Positions 10,135 through 20,640 of a DNA stretch of 64,000 nucleotides are shown here, piece by piece. The stretch's first letter is position 1, and the number at the start of each line of letters is the position of its first letter. The stretch comes from Gracilaria gracilis. Lineage: Eukaryota; Rhodophyta; Florideophyceae; Gracilariales; Gracilariaceae. Where the stretch lies: the NCBI GenBank assembly GCA_030374805.1, contig JARGSG010000183.1, positions 682,001 to 746,000 of the forward strand. The letters run 5' to 3'. The position numbers and the translations under genes were made by a program. The notes beneath the pieces were generated by a model. That model had not been told where the DNA came from and ran no database searches. It saw nothing but the letters and a program-made list of their open reading frames with translations.

Positions 10135-12210
10135 CTGGGCAATTAGACGGGCCTTGTATGTGGGGGAGTTGGTTTCGATATTCTTGATGGTAAATACCCA
10201 GCAAGAGCCGATGATGTTCGGTGTTTCACCATGTTGCCTGCATTCGGAGATTGCGTCAGCACGGGAAATGATATTGTACACCTTGCGGTATGCTAAACCT
10301 TGAAGTTCAGATCGCCGTGCGGGGACGAATTGGGGTAGGTCACGGCGGAGATCGTTAGGAGCGAGTATGTCGGTGACAAGGATGGAGGGTGGTTGGTGCG
10401 GTTCAGCGGGTTCGGGTGTGGTGAAGGCGTCAAACTGTGCCTTGAATCTCTTAACGATGGTAGCATCAGAAGATAGGTCGGAAGGTATGCACTTTGTGAT
10501 GGAGAATTGTTGAACTCCAGTTGAGGTGCGGACGTGTAGTTGCTTGTTGTCGACGATAACAACTTTGAAGGGACCAAGGAACTGCTTGGTTTTCTCCCTG
10601 TAGACACGGACCCAGCATCCAACCTTAAATTGGAACTGTGCGGCAGGAGGGACGCGTGCACGAAGAGCTTCCAAAACTCTTAGTTTTGCAACGACGCTGG
10701 CATATTCTCTTCTAGCGGTTTCCAAAGCTTGGAGGCGGGTCTTCTGATCACGGTGGTTGGACTGCGAAGGGGAAAGTCGTGGCAGGGTGCCAAAGACAAG
10801 GAGAGAGGGAACCAGGCCTTCAGGACCGAGGGTGTCATTGATGGCTCTTACAGCCAAACGTAGTCGGACTTCACGCGGCATTTGCGGGTAGTCAATTATG
10901 ACTTTGTTGTATACCTTTCGCACTAGCGCGTGGTATCGTTCTCCCAGCCCAAGGCTGTTGTGCCTTTCAACACCAGAGGTGATGAGGGAAATTCCAAGAG
11001 CGTTGCTTAGATCACTCCAGGCTTTAGATGTGAATACACTTCCTTGGTCAACACGTTGGGAGTTGGGTGCACCTGTGTACACAGTGAGCCAAGAGGAAAG
11101 GAAAGCATTCCACACAGCTTCCGCTGACTCGCCAGGTAGGAAGGTGGCGTTGGAAAAGCCGGTTTCCAGATCGACAATATGAAGTACTGCGAACTTCTTG
11201 CCATGGTCATGGAGATACATGAGGTCAAGTGAGATGCTGTTGTTGAAGGTGATGTGTTCGGGTGGTATAGAGACACGGAAGCGGAGGGGCTTTGTCCTAA
11301 GTGTCTGACATGTGACACACGCTTTCGAGATGGTGTCGAGTAGCTGCCTGGTTTGGGAGTCTGTGACGCGAAGAGCGGCACGCTTGAGAAGGTTGAACAA
11401 CTTCGAGGTTGAGGGATGGTAAAGGTTGAGGTGCATCCTGCGGAGCTCTGGTTGTGTGTATGGGCTGTACGAGGTGTGAAGTATAGAAGAGGGGTGTTCA
11501 ATGTCCCATACTATGAAGAGGTGACCATTCTTCTTGGTCAGCTTGATTGTCCAATCTGCATAGCCGCAATTGAGGAGACGCAGCTTCATGTCGAGGATGA
11601 AGTGCTGGGCTTCGCCAATATCCAACCCAAGGAGCAGTGGGATGGTAGCGTTGACAACGTCAATAGCTAGCGCCATTGCTGTTCCATCGGGTAACGGTAT
11701 GTTGATGTTGGTGGTACCCATTGAAGGCAAAATGGTGTTAGCGAACTTGAAGTGTTCGGTTGAAGATTCAAAGGGGTCACGAAGGTCGAGGGAGGGGTTG
11801 GACATTGACAGGAAGAGCAAGCCAATTACCGATTTGCTGGCTCCGGAGTCAAGACAGGCACCAAGAAAGAAAGGGATGGAGGTGCTGTTGATGTTGGATG
11901 CGAAGTACTGTGACCAGAACGAGGTGGGTTTGGGTACAGTTTCCACGTCGGATTCGGTGCAGAGAGGTGTTGGTGCACAAATAGAGGGGGGTGAGGTGGG
12001 GGTGCTGTGGAGCAAGGTAATTCTCTGATTTGAGACCGAAACTGGGGAAAGAATTGGGCTGTGTCGCACGGGTGGAGGGGGATCTGTGGATGGAACGAGC
12101 TCGAAAGGAGCACAGTGGGGGTCGACAGACCACATGTGGTTGACTTTTGTGTGAGCAGCTGTTTTGTTTCGCCTGATGGCGGAGACGAGTTGGCGGGTCT
12201 TGTCTCCCAT
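10135..12210 (-). pseudogene. Copia pol N-terminal half: protease, integrase, start of reverse transcriptase
   Basis: ATG at 12210 overlaps the gag stop in the motif TAATG. An aspartic protease motif (CLDSGASKSVIG, near 11840) is followed by the integrase HHCC finger (HLNLYHPS ... CVTCQT, near 11430-11290) and a DDE core (D in SLDLMYLH, D in VDQGSVFTS, E in GLGERYHAL). After the integrase C-terminal domain the reverse transcriptase begins (WVFTIKNIE, YKARLIAQ). The frame then shifts near 10135 and runs about 190 bases out of frame to a stop at 9943. The protein would process the polyprotein and insert cDNA; the shift removes most of the polymerase. Confidence 0.9.
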
Positions 12211-14438
12211 TAAAAAGCCAGCTGGGAAATGTCGGCTTCTTCGGGTTTCGTCGTCGCGTGTAAGACGGAAGAAGATTGGAGAAAGTGAGTGACTCTAGGA
12301 GTCACGTCAACAGTTGTAGTGTTTGTTTCGTCGCCAGGTGAGTCGTTTTCATCGTCCGAAGGGTGGGGGCTATCGTCCAATATTTGAACTGCGTTGTGGA
12401 GTACCTCTTCGGTGATACCGCCAGTACAATCGGTCAGTGCTGCTTGGAGGATTGACGCAACACGCTCTTCATTTTCACCGTTGTCTACACCCTCAGGGTT
12501 GGAATCGTTCAGTTCCGTAAACAAGTTTCGATGAAGGTTACGGCCGTGGCGGTAGTATGGACAGTCCCGCTTGAAATGGCCTTTCTTCTTGCAGTAATGG
12601 CAGCGATCGTTCGCCTTGTGGTTGTGTTGATGATGGCGATTGTTCGAGCGGTGATGAGAGGGTTTAGAGCGAAAAAGGTGGTGAAAGGGACGACCATAGC
12701 GGGGGTTGGTATAGTTGACGGATGACGGTTTGTCAACGTTGCCAAATGCGGCACGCTCGTTACCGGTCTTCTTTTGGTTGGTGCAGAAGCGTTGTGCACA
12801 ATCCGCGAGAGCCATGACAAGATCCTGGTACGTGGGATAGGTAGATGTTGGGCGCTGCACTTCGATAGCACACCATTCCTGCCCTTCAACGGCGGAGAGT
12901 AAAAGTTCGCGCTTAAAGTGCTCGCCTTGAAAATACTTTGGGATGCGTGAGAAATTTGCTTGAATGTCTGCAGTGAGCTTACCAAAAGCATCGTTGATGG
13001 ATGTATTGCCGTCCAGAAAGTCAGGTAGACGAAGCTTTTGTAGGTAGCTGAGGATGCGACGCTGCGTGGCAGCGTTGTCAAAACGCAGAGCCATCATAGA
13101 TTTGGCTTATCTGTAGTCGCGTACAATGGGGCGTACTTCCTGATCATAGTAATCTCGAGCCTCATCTTCCAGAATGAATGGCAGTAGAAGGAGCGCTTCC
13201 GAACCGGTCAGATTGAATACGTCGATGACGTATTGTTCGTAATCGCGTACAGTATGGGGCCAGGAGTCCTTAATTGTACCTTTGAAGCGTTTATTCTTAA
13301 ACTGGGTGGACGCTTGGGTGGAGGCCTTCTGTATCGTGATTGCTCGCGAGGACGAGGGGTCGGTGTACTGAGACCTTTCTCTTACAACAGGGCGTGTGGT
13401 GGTTTCAGCCTCATTATGAGCTGATTGCAGTTGACCGGGGTGTGTGGGTGGGTGATCTTGAGTTTGGAACTGTCCTGGTACGGGGGGAGGTGGTTGAGCG
13501 TTGGCGTGTTGAATGGTATTCGCGGTGGGAGGGGGAGGCGCGGAGATGGCAGGGGGTTGGGTGAGTGGAGGAGTTTGGGCGTCGGGGGGGTTCTGAGAAG
13601 CTAAAAGGGCTTCACGGCCTTCAGTGGCCATGGTAGCAAGGATTCTTCTGAATTCAGCGGCGTCAGAGTTCTGTCGTTCCTGGAAGCGGTTCAGGACATC
13701 GTTCATGCTGTTGACAACAGCACTCAACGTAGAACCACGAGGGGATTGTGCGGCTTCAGGCGAGGGGTTGACGGCAGGGGCCGTGGTTGCTGGCACATTT
13801 TGAGGCGTGAGCAGTTGGTAGGGGATGGGATCCGGGTCACTAGAAGTATCCGGCTGGTTCGGAGGAGCGGGAGCAGGTTGTGGATTCGCATCGGTTGTGT
13901 CGGGATCGGTGCTTAAGTGCCAGGGATGGCGCTCTTTCAGCATTACGTGTTTAAATACCGTATTGAATGAATCGTCATCAAAGCCAGAGAAGATCGCGTG
14001 GGCGACGCGGAGGGTCGGGCTCTTGTAGATGTGATTACCAGGGACGTGAAAGCCAAAAGCACGGAGTTTGTTCTCGAGGGCGCGGTTGCAGTTGAAGTTG
14101 CTGGTAATAATCGGTGCGCAAAGGAGAAGAGGGTCAAGGTCAGAACGTACTTGGGCAATAAATTGGTCAGGAGAGGGGTTGTTTCGGAGTGCTTCGCGTA
14201 TTATGGCAGCAAAAACGCGCTGGTGGGTCGTAGTGAGTCGAGCTCGTGAAAGGAAATCGTATAAGCCGGACGGTCGGATGGGGCTGGAGGCATCGTGAAG
14301 CGTGATGGTCTGTATGGTATCAGAGACGGCGGCTTCAGTAGGGTCGATGGGGACGGGGGAGACGGTCGGTGGAATGTGCTCAGGATTGGAGGGTCCTGCT
14401 TGATCGGGAGGCGGAGAGACGGGTTGGTTGGGATCCAT
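12210..14438 (-). pseudogene. gag: Copia Gag with one in-frame stop
   Basis: The open frame starts at a TTG at 14471, but the first ATG is at 14438 (MDPNQPVSPP). The N-terminal 250 residues are Pro/Gln-rich and probably disordered; a helical gag region follows (about residues 370-560). A CX2CX4HX4C zinc knuckle (CHYCKKKGHFKRDC, near 12590) binds RNA. The TAA at 13107-13109 interrupts the frame, and the same frame continues directly (A-K-S-M-M-A-L-R-F) to 12210. Either this copy acquired a nonsense mutation or the element uses readthrough. The terminal TAA overlaps the pol ATG by one base. Confidence 0.85.
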
Positions 14439-14476
14439 GATGGATGTCAAATTTGGTCCAAAAGAGGTCAATCGAT

Positions 14477-14783
14477 TGATGGTCTACTTTTGGGTCAAAC
14501 TGGCTGCATAGCGCAGGTGGGATGCGGTTGGTGAGAGTGGGAAGAGTAGTGAATAGACTGAAAACTTTAAAACATGATGAGTAGACTTTACTGATGGGGG
14601 CGACTCACACCTAGCTATTTAAGGTGTCCTTGGACCGATTCCCGGTCGTGGGGATATCGATAAGGTCCTCTGCGGTTATCGCAGATGGGCACCAGGGCCC
14701 TTGTATCGCCTGCGGCGATAAGCGTGGTCGATATGCGATAGAAAAGGTTATCGCTCAGGCTCGCGTTCGCTTGCTGAGCATCA
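14477..14783 (-). repeat. Copia 5' LTR
   Basis: Upstream LTR relative to the minus-strand genes; 305 of 307 positions agree with the other copy by eye. On the minus strand the first internal bases are ATCGATTGACCTC, the expected position of the primer-binding site. It does not start TGG, so priming from an internal tRNA segment, as in some copia elements, is possible but unproved. GCCAT at 14784-14788 completes the target duplication. Confidence 0.95.
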
Positions 14784-14788
14784 GCCAT

Positions 14789-15692
14789 GCACGTGCGCGG
14801 CACGCGCGCGAACCCGAACGGTGGAAACATTCAAAAAATTGTATCTTTTTATTTGACGAGGCATACGCGCGCTGCTCGTGGCGCGCCGTGCGGAGTAACC
14901 GATTCGGTTTACACTATTGTGTGTAGGGAACGAGCAACGGCATGGTCAAAAAATCTAAGTATTTTGACCGTGCCGCGCTTCCGAATCGGCCATTCCCAGC
15001 CTCTGAAACCCCTTGGTTCTCAAGATACAGACCAATAGGGTTTTCTGCGTTTTCACAAGCATATGGAGAGGTAATTTTCCGGTCAAATATTTTGATTCGC
15101 GTTGCAAGTAACCTCCAGGGTGAAACACCGCACGTGCGCCCATGCATGGTGAGAGTCCATGCAGAACCATCCAGGTGTATTGCTGGCCACCGGGCGCAAG
15201 CGCGTGGCACAACATTTGACCTTATGGGGAGGCGAAACCGCTCGCTGCGCCATACGAAGGGGCATCGAAGTACCAACGTGTTGAACCATACTACGAGCAT
15301 CAAAATGGCTCAGGATGGAGCTAGCTCACCTCCTGGGACTTACCTACAAGGAACTAACCGTCACTTATCGTGGTACGCTGGTCTAAGGAGGGGGGAGGAA
15401 AGTTTCAAAACCTAATTGGAGATGCCCAGAGCTAAGGAAGGGGGGAGCTGTTTTTGAGCTTCCTCCCTCGCTACGCACCGCACCTCAAAGGGAACTGGAA
15501 CCTACCATGGAAACGCATAACATGTAGGTTTACTTGAAGAGTAACACCAATATGAATGCAGAAGCAACGTGGCTCAAGCACAGACCCAAGTGGATACGAC
15601 AATCAACCTGATGGGTGAGTGGCAAAGTGAGGCCCCGAGGAGCCTCCAGCCGAGGATCCCCGACCCGGAGTGGTGTTCTAATGGGCTCCCGT
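14789..15692 (+). other. Ty3 3' region without a supported gene
   Basis: Interior of the Ty3 element between the copia insertion and the antisense ORF. Open frames exist on both strands (for example 14942-15415 +), but none resembles a protein family. Two polypurine-tract-like motifs lie at 15383-15398 and 15432-15447. Confidence 0.5.
15383..15447 (+). repeat. Two polypurine-tract-like motifs
   Basis: CTAAGGAGGGGGGAGG (15383-15398) and CTAAGGAAGGGGGGAG (15432-15447) are near copies of each other and of the motifs at 4879 and 8320, and resemble the 3' polypurine tract at 18584. Recurrence of one motif through a retroelement is unusual. Confidence 0.5.
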
Positions 15693-18016
15693 TCAAGGCT
15701 GGAGGAGATGAGCCTGGCCTGGAGCCTGGCTAGGCGCGCTACCATGACCCACGGGGGTACTAGTAGGCACGCTGACGCCTGGCATCACGTCGGCACCCAA
15801 CGGAGGTGGGGCGCTCGCCTGCGCAACCGACGGAGGTACCGACGACCCGATGTGGAGAGGAGCCTGCGGAGCGGCTAGAAGTCCGGGGTTCAGGTTAGCA
15901 CCAAATAGGGGATCCTCCAAAGGGTTTGTAGGCGTCGGGCCCATGGCGGTCGCTAGGCCTGCCACCTGGTTGGTAGCCATCTGGTAGAACTCGACCTGGA
16001 ACCGGTTCCGGAACTCACCAATTTGGGAAAGGATCGCATGTACTGTGCATGACGAGGCAGGATGCTTTCCAGAAGGGTAAGAGCTTCGACCACAGAGGTA
16101 GGACCCGCCCGCTGGAAGTTCACCACGCAGGCTTGGCGGACCCGAGCCATTAAACCTGAAATGGCCTGGGAGTCCACCTGAGAGGGGACAGGCGCCGCAG
16201 CCGCAGCCATGACACCCCCGAGGATAGCCCGCGGAGGCCCATCTACCCTTGTGGTACTAGGGAGAAGAGGAGTCACACCAGTATGGGCAGTCGTATTGCG
16301 TCCCTCCGGAGCGGGAGTAGGCGCTGAAGTGACCACAGGGGTAGCTGCTGGCGATTCCACCACGGTTGGGAATGGCTCGGAACTCCCTGGAGGCCCCTGA
16401 TCGGTCGGAGCCCCGGGATCGCGCTGCTCCGCGCGGGATACAACCTTCCAGGACACCGGATCGAAAACCTCCCACCCCTGCTTGGCTCCTTACGGAAAAC
16501 TCTCCACTTGGGTAAGCAACGATTCCAGCTGCTCAATGGAGTAGTCCGCACCTGCCACAATGGTTCCGAGTCCAAATAAGCGAATGTCGCGAATGACCCT
16601 CGGAAGAATGAAAAACATACGACCAGGAGGTTGCACACCGTCACGGTAAATCTCGGCTTCTCGAGAACAACAATCCCAGTCAATACCGTCACGGGCAGCC
16701 TGCAGAGCCAGGATGGCCACCAATACGGCCCATTCCGCGAGGGCAATCGACCAAATGAGGTAATACCGATCGTGGTTACGGGTGATGTAGCTCCCGAAGT
16801 AAGCCAATACAGGTGGGGTTGGGACTCTAAGTGACATCGGAACCTCATAGGCATTCCACCATTCAGGTCGGGCCACATACCAAGAGGTTCTTCCCTTATT
16901 AGGTTGTGAGAAGAACTCCACATTATGGAACCCATGCATGACGCGGTTGAAGCTGGACCGGGTGCGAATGCGAGCCTCGGTGGCAGCATCCACCCCCCAC
17001 CTACGACGGTTAGCCCAATGGATGGTATTGTAAGGCCTATCGAAGCAAACCAAATGTGGAGAAGCCGGAAGGTACTGCTGCGGAAGGGAGTCGTACTGAC
17101 AGATCTTCACAACCAGACGTCGGTAATAATGGAGCTCCGGTTCAATACGAACATACGGCAGATCGCTGGGATAAAGCGGGGGAATGAAATTCCTCATTGG
17201 TGTGTGTCGCTGGCGGCTATCATAGCACTCCACCCGACCCTGACGAGGTTGAGATTCCTTATCCCGACGGTGGAGCGTTTGCGGGACAGATCGGAGACGC
17301 TCGCAATCCCAACGAAACAAACCCAAGTAGGTATCCAAAGTCGGACGGCGCAAGACGCCGGGAAGCGATGTGTTCCCCGGCGCCACTGGCCAGTTCCGAC
17401 GGTACAGCGTCGCTTGCGACACCATTCGTAGATCGACCCCAAAGGTATCATGTCGGGAAACGTTCCAGTCGGCCGTGGTGAACGTCTCCAAACCATAATA
17501 GGAAATACCACGAGGAATCTCGGGCTCCGGACCATACGGGTCCCGGATCCCTTCGTGAATCCCTTGAGGTTGATGTGAGGAAGACTGAACCGGCTGGCTC
17601 CGGAAACCAGTTTGGATGCGGGAATGGTACAAAGCAGCACCCCGAGAACCAGACTTGGCAATGCCGCTTCCGCGGCCGCGCGAAGGACCGCCACCCGAAA
17701 TGGTGTGATGAGTACCGTGAGAGAGTGGTTGAGACGGCGAGCATTCGACCGCAGGGGTGAAGCGAATCGGCTTTTTATCCACAATGGGTGAGTCACTAGA
17801 GCTGATGCTCAAAACCTCCACCCGTTTGGGGCCCCATGCTGGTTCAACCATTAAGGTATCGGCATTGGTCGCCGATGGCGCGCCGTCCCTTGAGGCTACC
17901 GCGTCCGACTGACCAACATGGGGAACCGACAATCGCCGTGTACCGCTACGGGTGCGAGCCCGCACGCTGGTACCAGCGCTATTCATGTGGTTCAGATAAG
18001 GATCGGGGGTCACCAT
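15693..18016 (-). pseudogene. Antisense ORF of the Ty3 element, unknown product
   Basis: An open minus-strand frame runs 18436-16490. Possible starts are ATG at 18016 or 17986, since the translation further upstream looks non-coding. After an in-frame TAA at 16492-16490 the same frame continues to about 15955; a frameshift then links it to a third open piece ending at 15693. Together they suggest a single ancestral protein of about 770 residues. It has a Ser-rich N terminus, a central region rich in Arg, Tyr and Trp, a possible helical hydrophobic stretch (LAEWAVLVAILALQAA, near 16720) and a Pro/Ala-rich C terminus. I do not recognise the family. Antisense ORFs between integrase and the 3' LTR are known in some plant Ty3 elements such as Grande; equivalence here is inference from position only. 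Confidence 0.5.
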
Positions 18017-18580
18017 AAACGGATTCAACCTTGTCGGTCGGACGAGAAGCCACGGTGGCGCGAGCCCGCGTAGACAAACCGCAAAGGGGTGCGAAGGCAA
18101 CCAGAAGGGATAGCGGTGGAACAACCTCGATGGAGTCAGCGGCAGTGCCTCGAAGGGTTGGTAATCGAACCTCGAAGGGACAGAGAGACACGCCGCAACC
18201 AAGTGGGCGCCAAAACCCTTCACGGTACAGTGCTCACACGAGCCCGAAGGCGCAACCCGCCCCCCCCTCACTGGGTATACTGACACGGTAAATGGGTCTA
18301 AGCCGTGCAGCCCAAAAGGCAGAACCTTGGAGGTATGCAATGGGCGCGCGTCGCGCCCAAACCACAAATAGGAATGAGTAGGCCGCCGACGGTGATAACC
18401 AAAGAGGTGGATAGAGCCGCAATCGGTGATGACCAATGTGGTGAACAGAGTACGCTCGGCGACGCAGAGCCGATGCGACGCACGGCGCGAGATGGCGCGA
18501 AGGCTGCGACAGGGACCAAATTGGTACGACGATGCAACCGACTTGGTGAAAGGATCTAGGAGCCCCGTGGGCGTGGCTCA

Positions 18581-18596
18581 GGGTAGGAAGGGGGTC
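18581..18596 (+). other. 3' polypurine tract
   Basis: GGGTAGGAAGGGGGTC abuts the 3' LTR start TGTAG, the expected site for plus-strand priming in reverse transcription. Confidence 0.85.
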
Positions 18597-19103
18597 TGTA
18601 GTACAATGAGACCTCACTGGGTTGGTGCCACGTGAGCTACTGGTGCGCCTTGCTGGCTGCACTGTACCCAATTGGTATTCTGTATTTTATAATTTCTAAT
18701 TTCTAATTTATAGTCTAGGATAGCTTAGCATTGCTGGCCCATGACAGTAGGTCATGGGTGCAGCCGATGACGTCATGCCCGTATGGAAGATCGGCGTCGG
18801 TGCACCTTGTATATATTACGGTGCACCTCGCCTTCCCCCTTGGGTATTGTAAAGTCAGGCACCATTAGGGCAGTAACTATACCATCTTGGTCACTTGCTA
18901 TTCTATTACTATTCAGGTGTTACCGCGCGTCGACGTCTACTACCGTACACCTACACGGTCTAGACTAGTTGCCCCGCCGTTTGCCCCTGCGGGTTTCAGG
19001 TGCCCTACTACCATATTGGTTGTGTGTTTTTCTCCTTTAGGTTGAGCCCTCGCGCGCTCCCTCTACCAGGCGGACCGCACACCTTATCGGTATTTGTACG
19101 ACA
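18597..19103 (+). repeat. 3' LTR of the Ty3/gypsy element
   Basis: Matches 1204-1710 over its full 507 bases with about 20 substitutions counted by eye. Followed by GCATC (19104-19108), the second copy of the target-site duplication. Confidence 0.96.
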
Positions 19104-19108
19104 GCATC

Positions 19109-19690
19109 GTACGAGGAAACCGGGGCTACAAAGGCTTCCAGAAGAAGCGGCTACTTTGATCCAATTTAAAATTTGCTAGTTTTTTAGGTGATTGCCACGG
19201 CGCATGTGACCCATATTTGGTCTCTGGTCAAGCAGTTAAGATACTATCAACAATTGTCTCTGTGAGGCCGTTTTAAAGACTTTCTGCTACCTTTTGATGT
19301 TATTTGAACCATGCAGCCCAGTTTGCATTGTAAGAACCACTATTCTGCAAAATGTGAAGGAAAACAACCGGTATCAACCTTAAAAGTTTTTTTATTTCTT
19401 ACAAAGTGATCCATATTTTAGTACCTTATGATAGTGGTACCGACGGTAACAACCTCATGGTTTGTCAAGATGAGTACTCAATTGGGCGCGCGCGCGCTCG
19501 TAATAGTCGACGACTCAAAACTTTTTCAAATTGCTGTAGATGCTGACACAGATTCTCTACTGTTGCTTCATTTGTGTAATAAAGTTAAAAGCGCATAAGA
19601 TGATGTCCACAACTTCAAAGCAAGACTTTGGTTCATTCAGCACACGACTTTCAACTTAAAAGTCTATGCCGATGAGCAATGTCCCATAAT
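19109..19690. other. No gene seen
   Basis: AT-rich stretch with a (GC)n run near 19488-19498. It may include the 5' end of the Harbinger element that follows, but no terminal repeat was found. Confidence 0.45.
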
Positions 19691-20591
19691 TTCAGATTCC
19701 GCCGCAATGATATTAAAAGAGTAGCTGCAGTTATGAACTGGGAAACAAACCACACTGCACGTAACCGATACAAATGAAACTCTATTACTGCATGCTGCAT
19801 TATTCTCAAGCGCTTAGCCTCAGCCCACACATGGTATGAACTGGAACCAATGTTCGGAATGAGGTACAGTCATATAAGCGAAGTTTTTTGGGAAGCATTA
19901 GAGCGCTTCGTAGACGCAAAGGGTAGCCTAATCACTGAACTGCAACATGAGCTTCTCGCCGAACGGAGCGCCATCTACGCTGAGGCTCTACGTAATCGCG
20001 GTGCCCCATTGGAAAGGTGTATGGGCTTTATTGATTGCACAAAAATAGTGATGTGCCGTCCAGGCGGAGAGGGATGCAATCAAAGAGCTTGCTATTCTGG
20101 GCATATTCGCAAGCACTGCCTAAAGTATCAGAAACTTTCGACGTTGGATGGTCTTTCTTATCTTTCATCTTTTCGGACCGATAGTAGGAAGGAGACACGA
20201 TCTGACGCTGTTGAGGAGAAGTGGAAGAGAGCCGATCATGCAAAGTTCTATGGTTATAAACGGCCTCCAGCATTATGTTTATGGAGATCCGGCATACCTT
20301 TTACGCCCATGGTTGCAGACAGCCTTCGAGAGGCTCTTTGCGTCAAGTCAGCAGCTTTAATATAATGCATTAATGAATTCTCTACGGTCTTCTGTAGAAT
20401 GGAAATACAAGGACTTGAAACAGATCTGGGTTCATAATGCATTTTCTCGCCTCTTGTGCGTGCGTCGTTTTCCGGTTGCGCTTCTATACATATCTTCAGC
20501 TCTGTTGCTCAACTTCAAGAAGTGTCTGGAAAAGGGTGGACAGGTGAGCAAGTACTTCGAGTGTGAAGCACGAAACTTTGACCATTATTGT
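19691..20591 (+). pseudogene. PIF/Harbinger-type transposase, decayed
   Basis: From 19691 the frame reads FRFRRNDIKRV, a start typical of Harbinger transposases, with an early in-frame TGA. It continues through ERCMGFIDCTK (first catalytic Asp; the family usually has a DGT motif, here DCT) and a Cys/His-containing QRACYSGH segment. A frameshift near 20150 moves to the frame with LFGPIVGRRHDLTLL and YGDPAYLL (second Asp). An in-frame TAA lies at 20358-20360 before SSVEWKYKDLKQIW (candidate catalytic Glu). DDE_Tnp_4 enzymes cut and paste Harbinger elements. With at least three disabling changes it is inactive. The remnant abuts an RPB2-like pseudogene on its 3' side. Confidence 0.78.
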
Positions 20592-20640
20592 GCTTTGTGA
20601 TTGTCTTCTCCTCCCTCCAAGGGAAAACGTAAACTCTATA

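Larger units (their letters stand above)
8485..14783 (-). mobile_element. Ty1/copia LTR retrotransposon nested in the Ty3 element
   Basis: Two 307-bp LTRs (8485-8791 and 14477-14783) begin TGATG and end CATCA. They are flanked by the 5-bp duplication GCCAT (8480-8484, 14784-14788), which is Ty3 internal sequence. All element ORFs are on the minus strand in the order gag with zinc knuckle, protease, integrase, reverse transcriptase, RNase H. Integrase ahead of reverse transcriptase defines Ty1/copia. The LTRs differ at only about two positions (0.7%), so this is a young insertion. Even so, gag has an in-frame TAA and pol has a one-base frameshift, so the copy as read is defective unless those are sequencing errors. 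Confidence 0.96.
1204..19103 (+). mobile_element. Ty3/gypsy LTR retrotransposon (chromovirus-like) with nested copia insertion
   Basis: Two 507-bp LTRs (1204-1710, 18597-19103) in the same orientation begin TG and end CA. They are flanked by the 5-bp duplication GCATC (1199-1203 and 19104-19108), so both ends belong to one insertion. Inside are gag, pol in the order protease, reverse transcriptase, RNase H, integrase, and a chromodomain-like tail; this order defines Ty3/gypsy and the tail suggests a chromovirus. A minus-strand copia element (8485-14783) is inserted downstream of integrase. Without it and its duplicated 5 bases, the element is about 11.6 kb, long for the family. The extra length is a 3' region with an antisense ORF. 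By eye the LTRs differ at about 20 of 507 positions, mostly transitions, so the insertion is not recent. Pol has nonsense mutations and a lost catalytic aspartate, so this copy is not autonomous. Confidence 0.95.
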
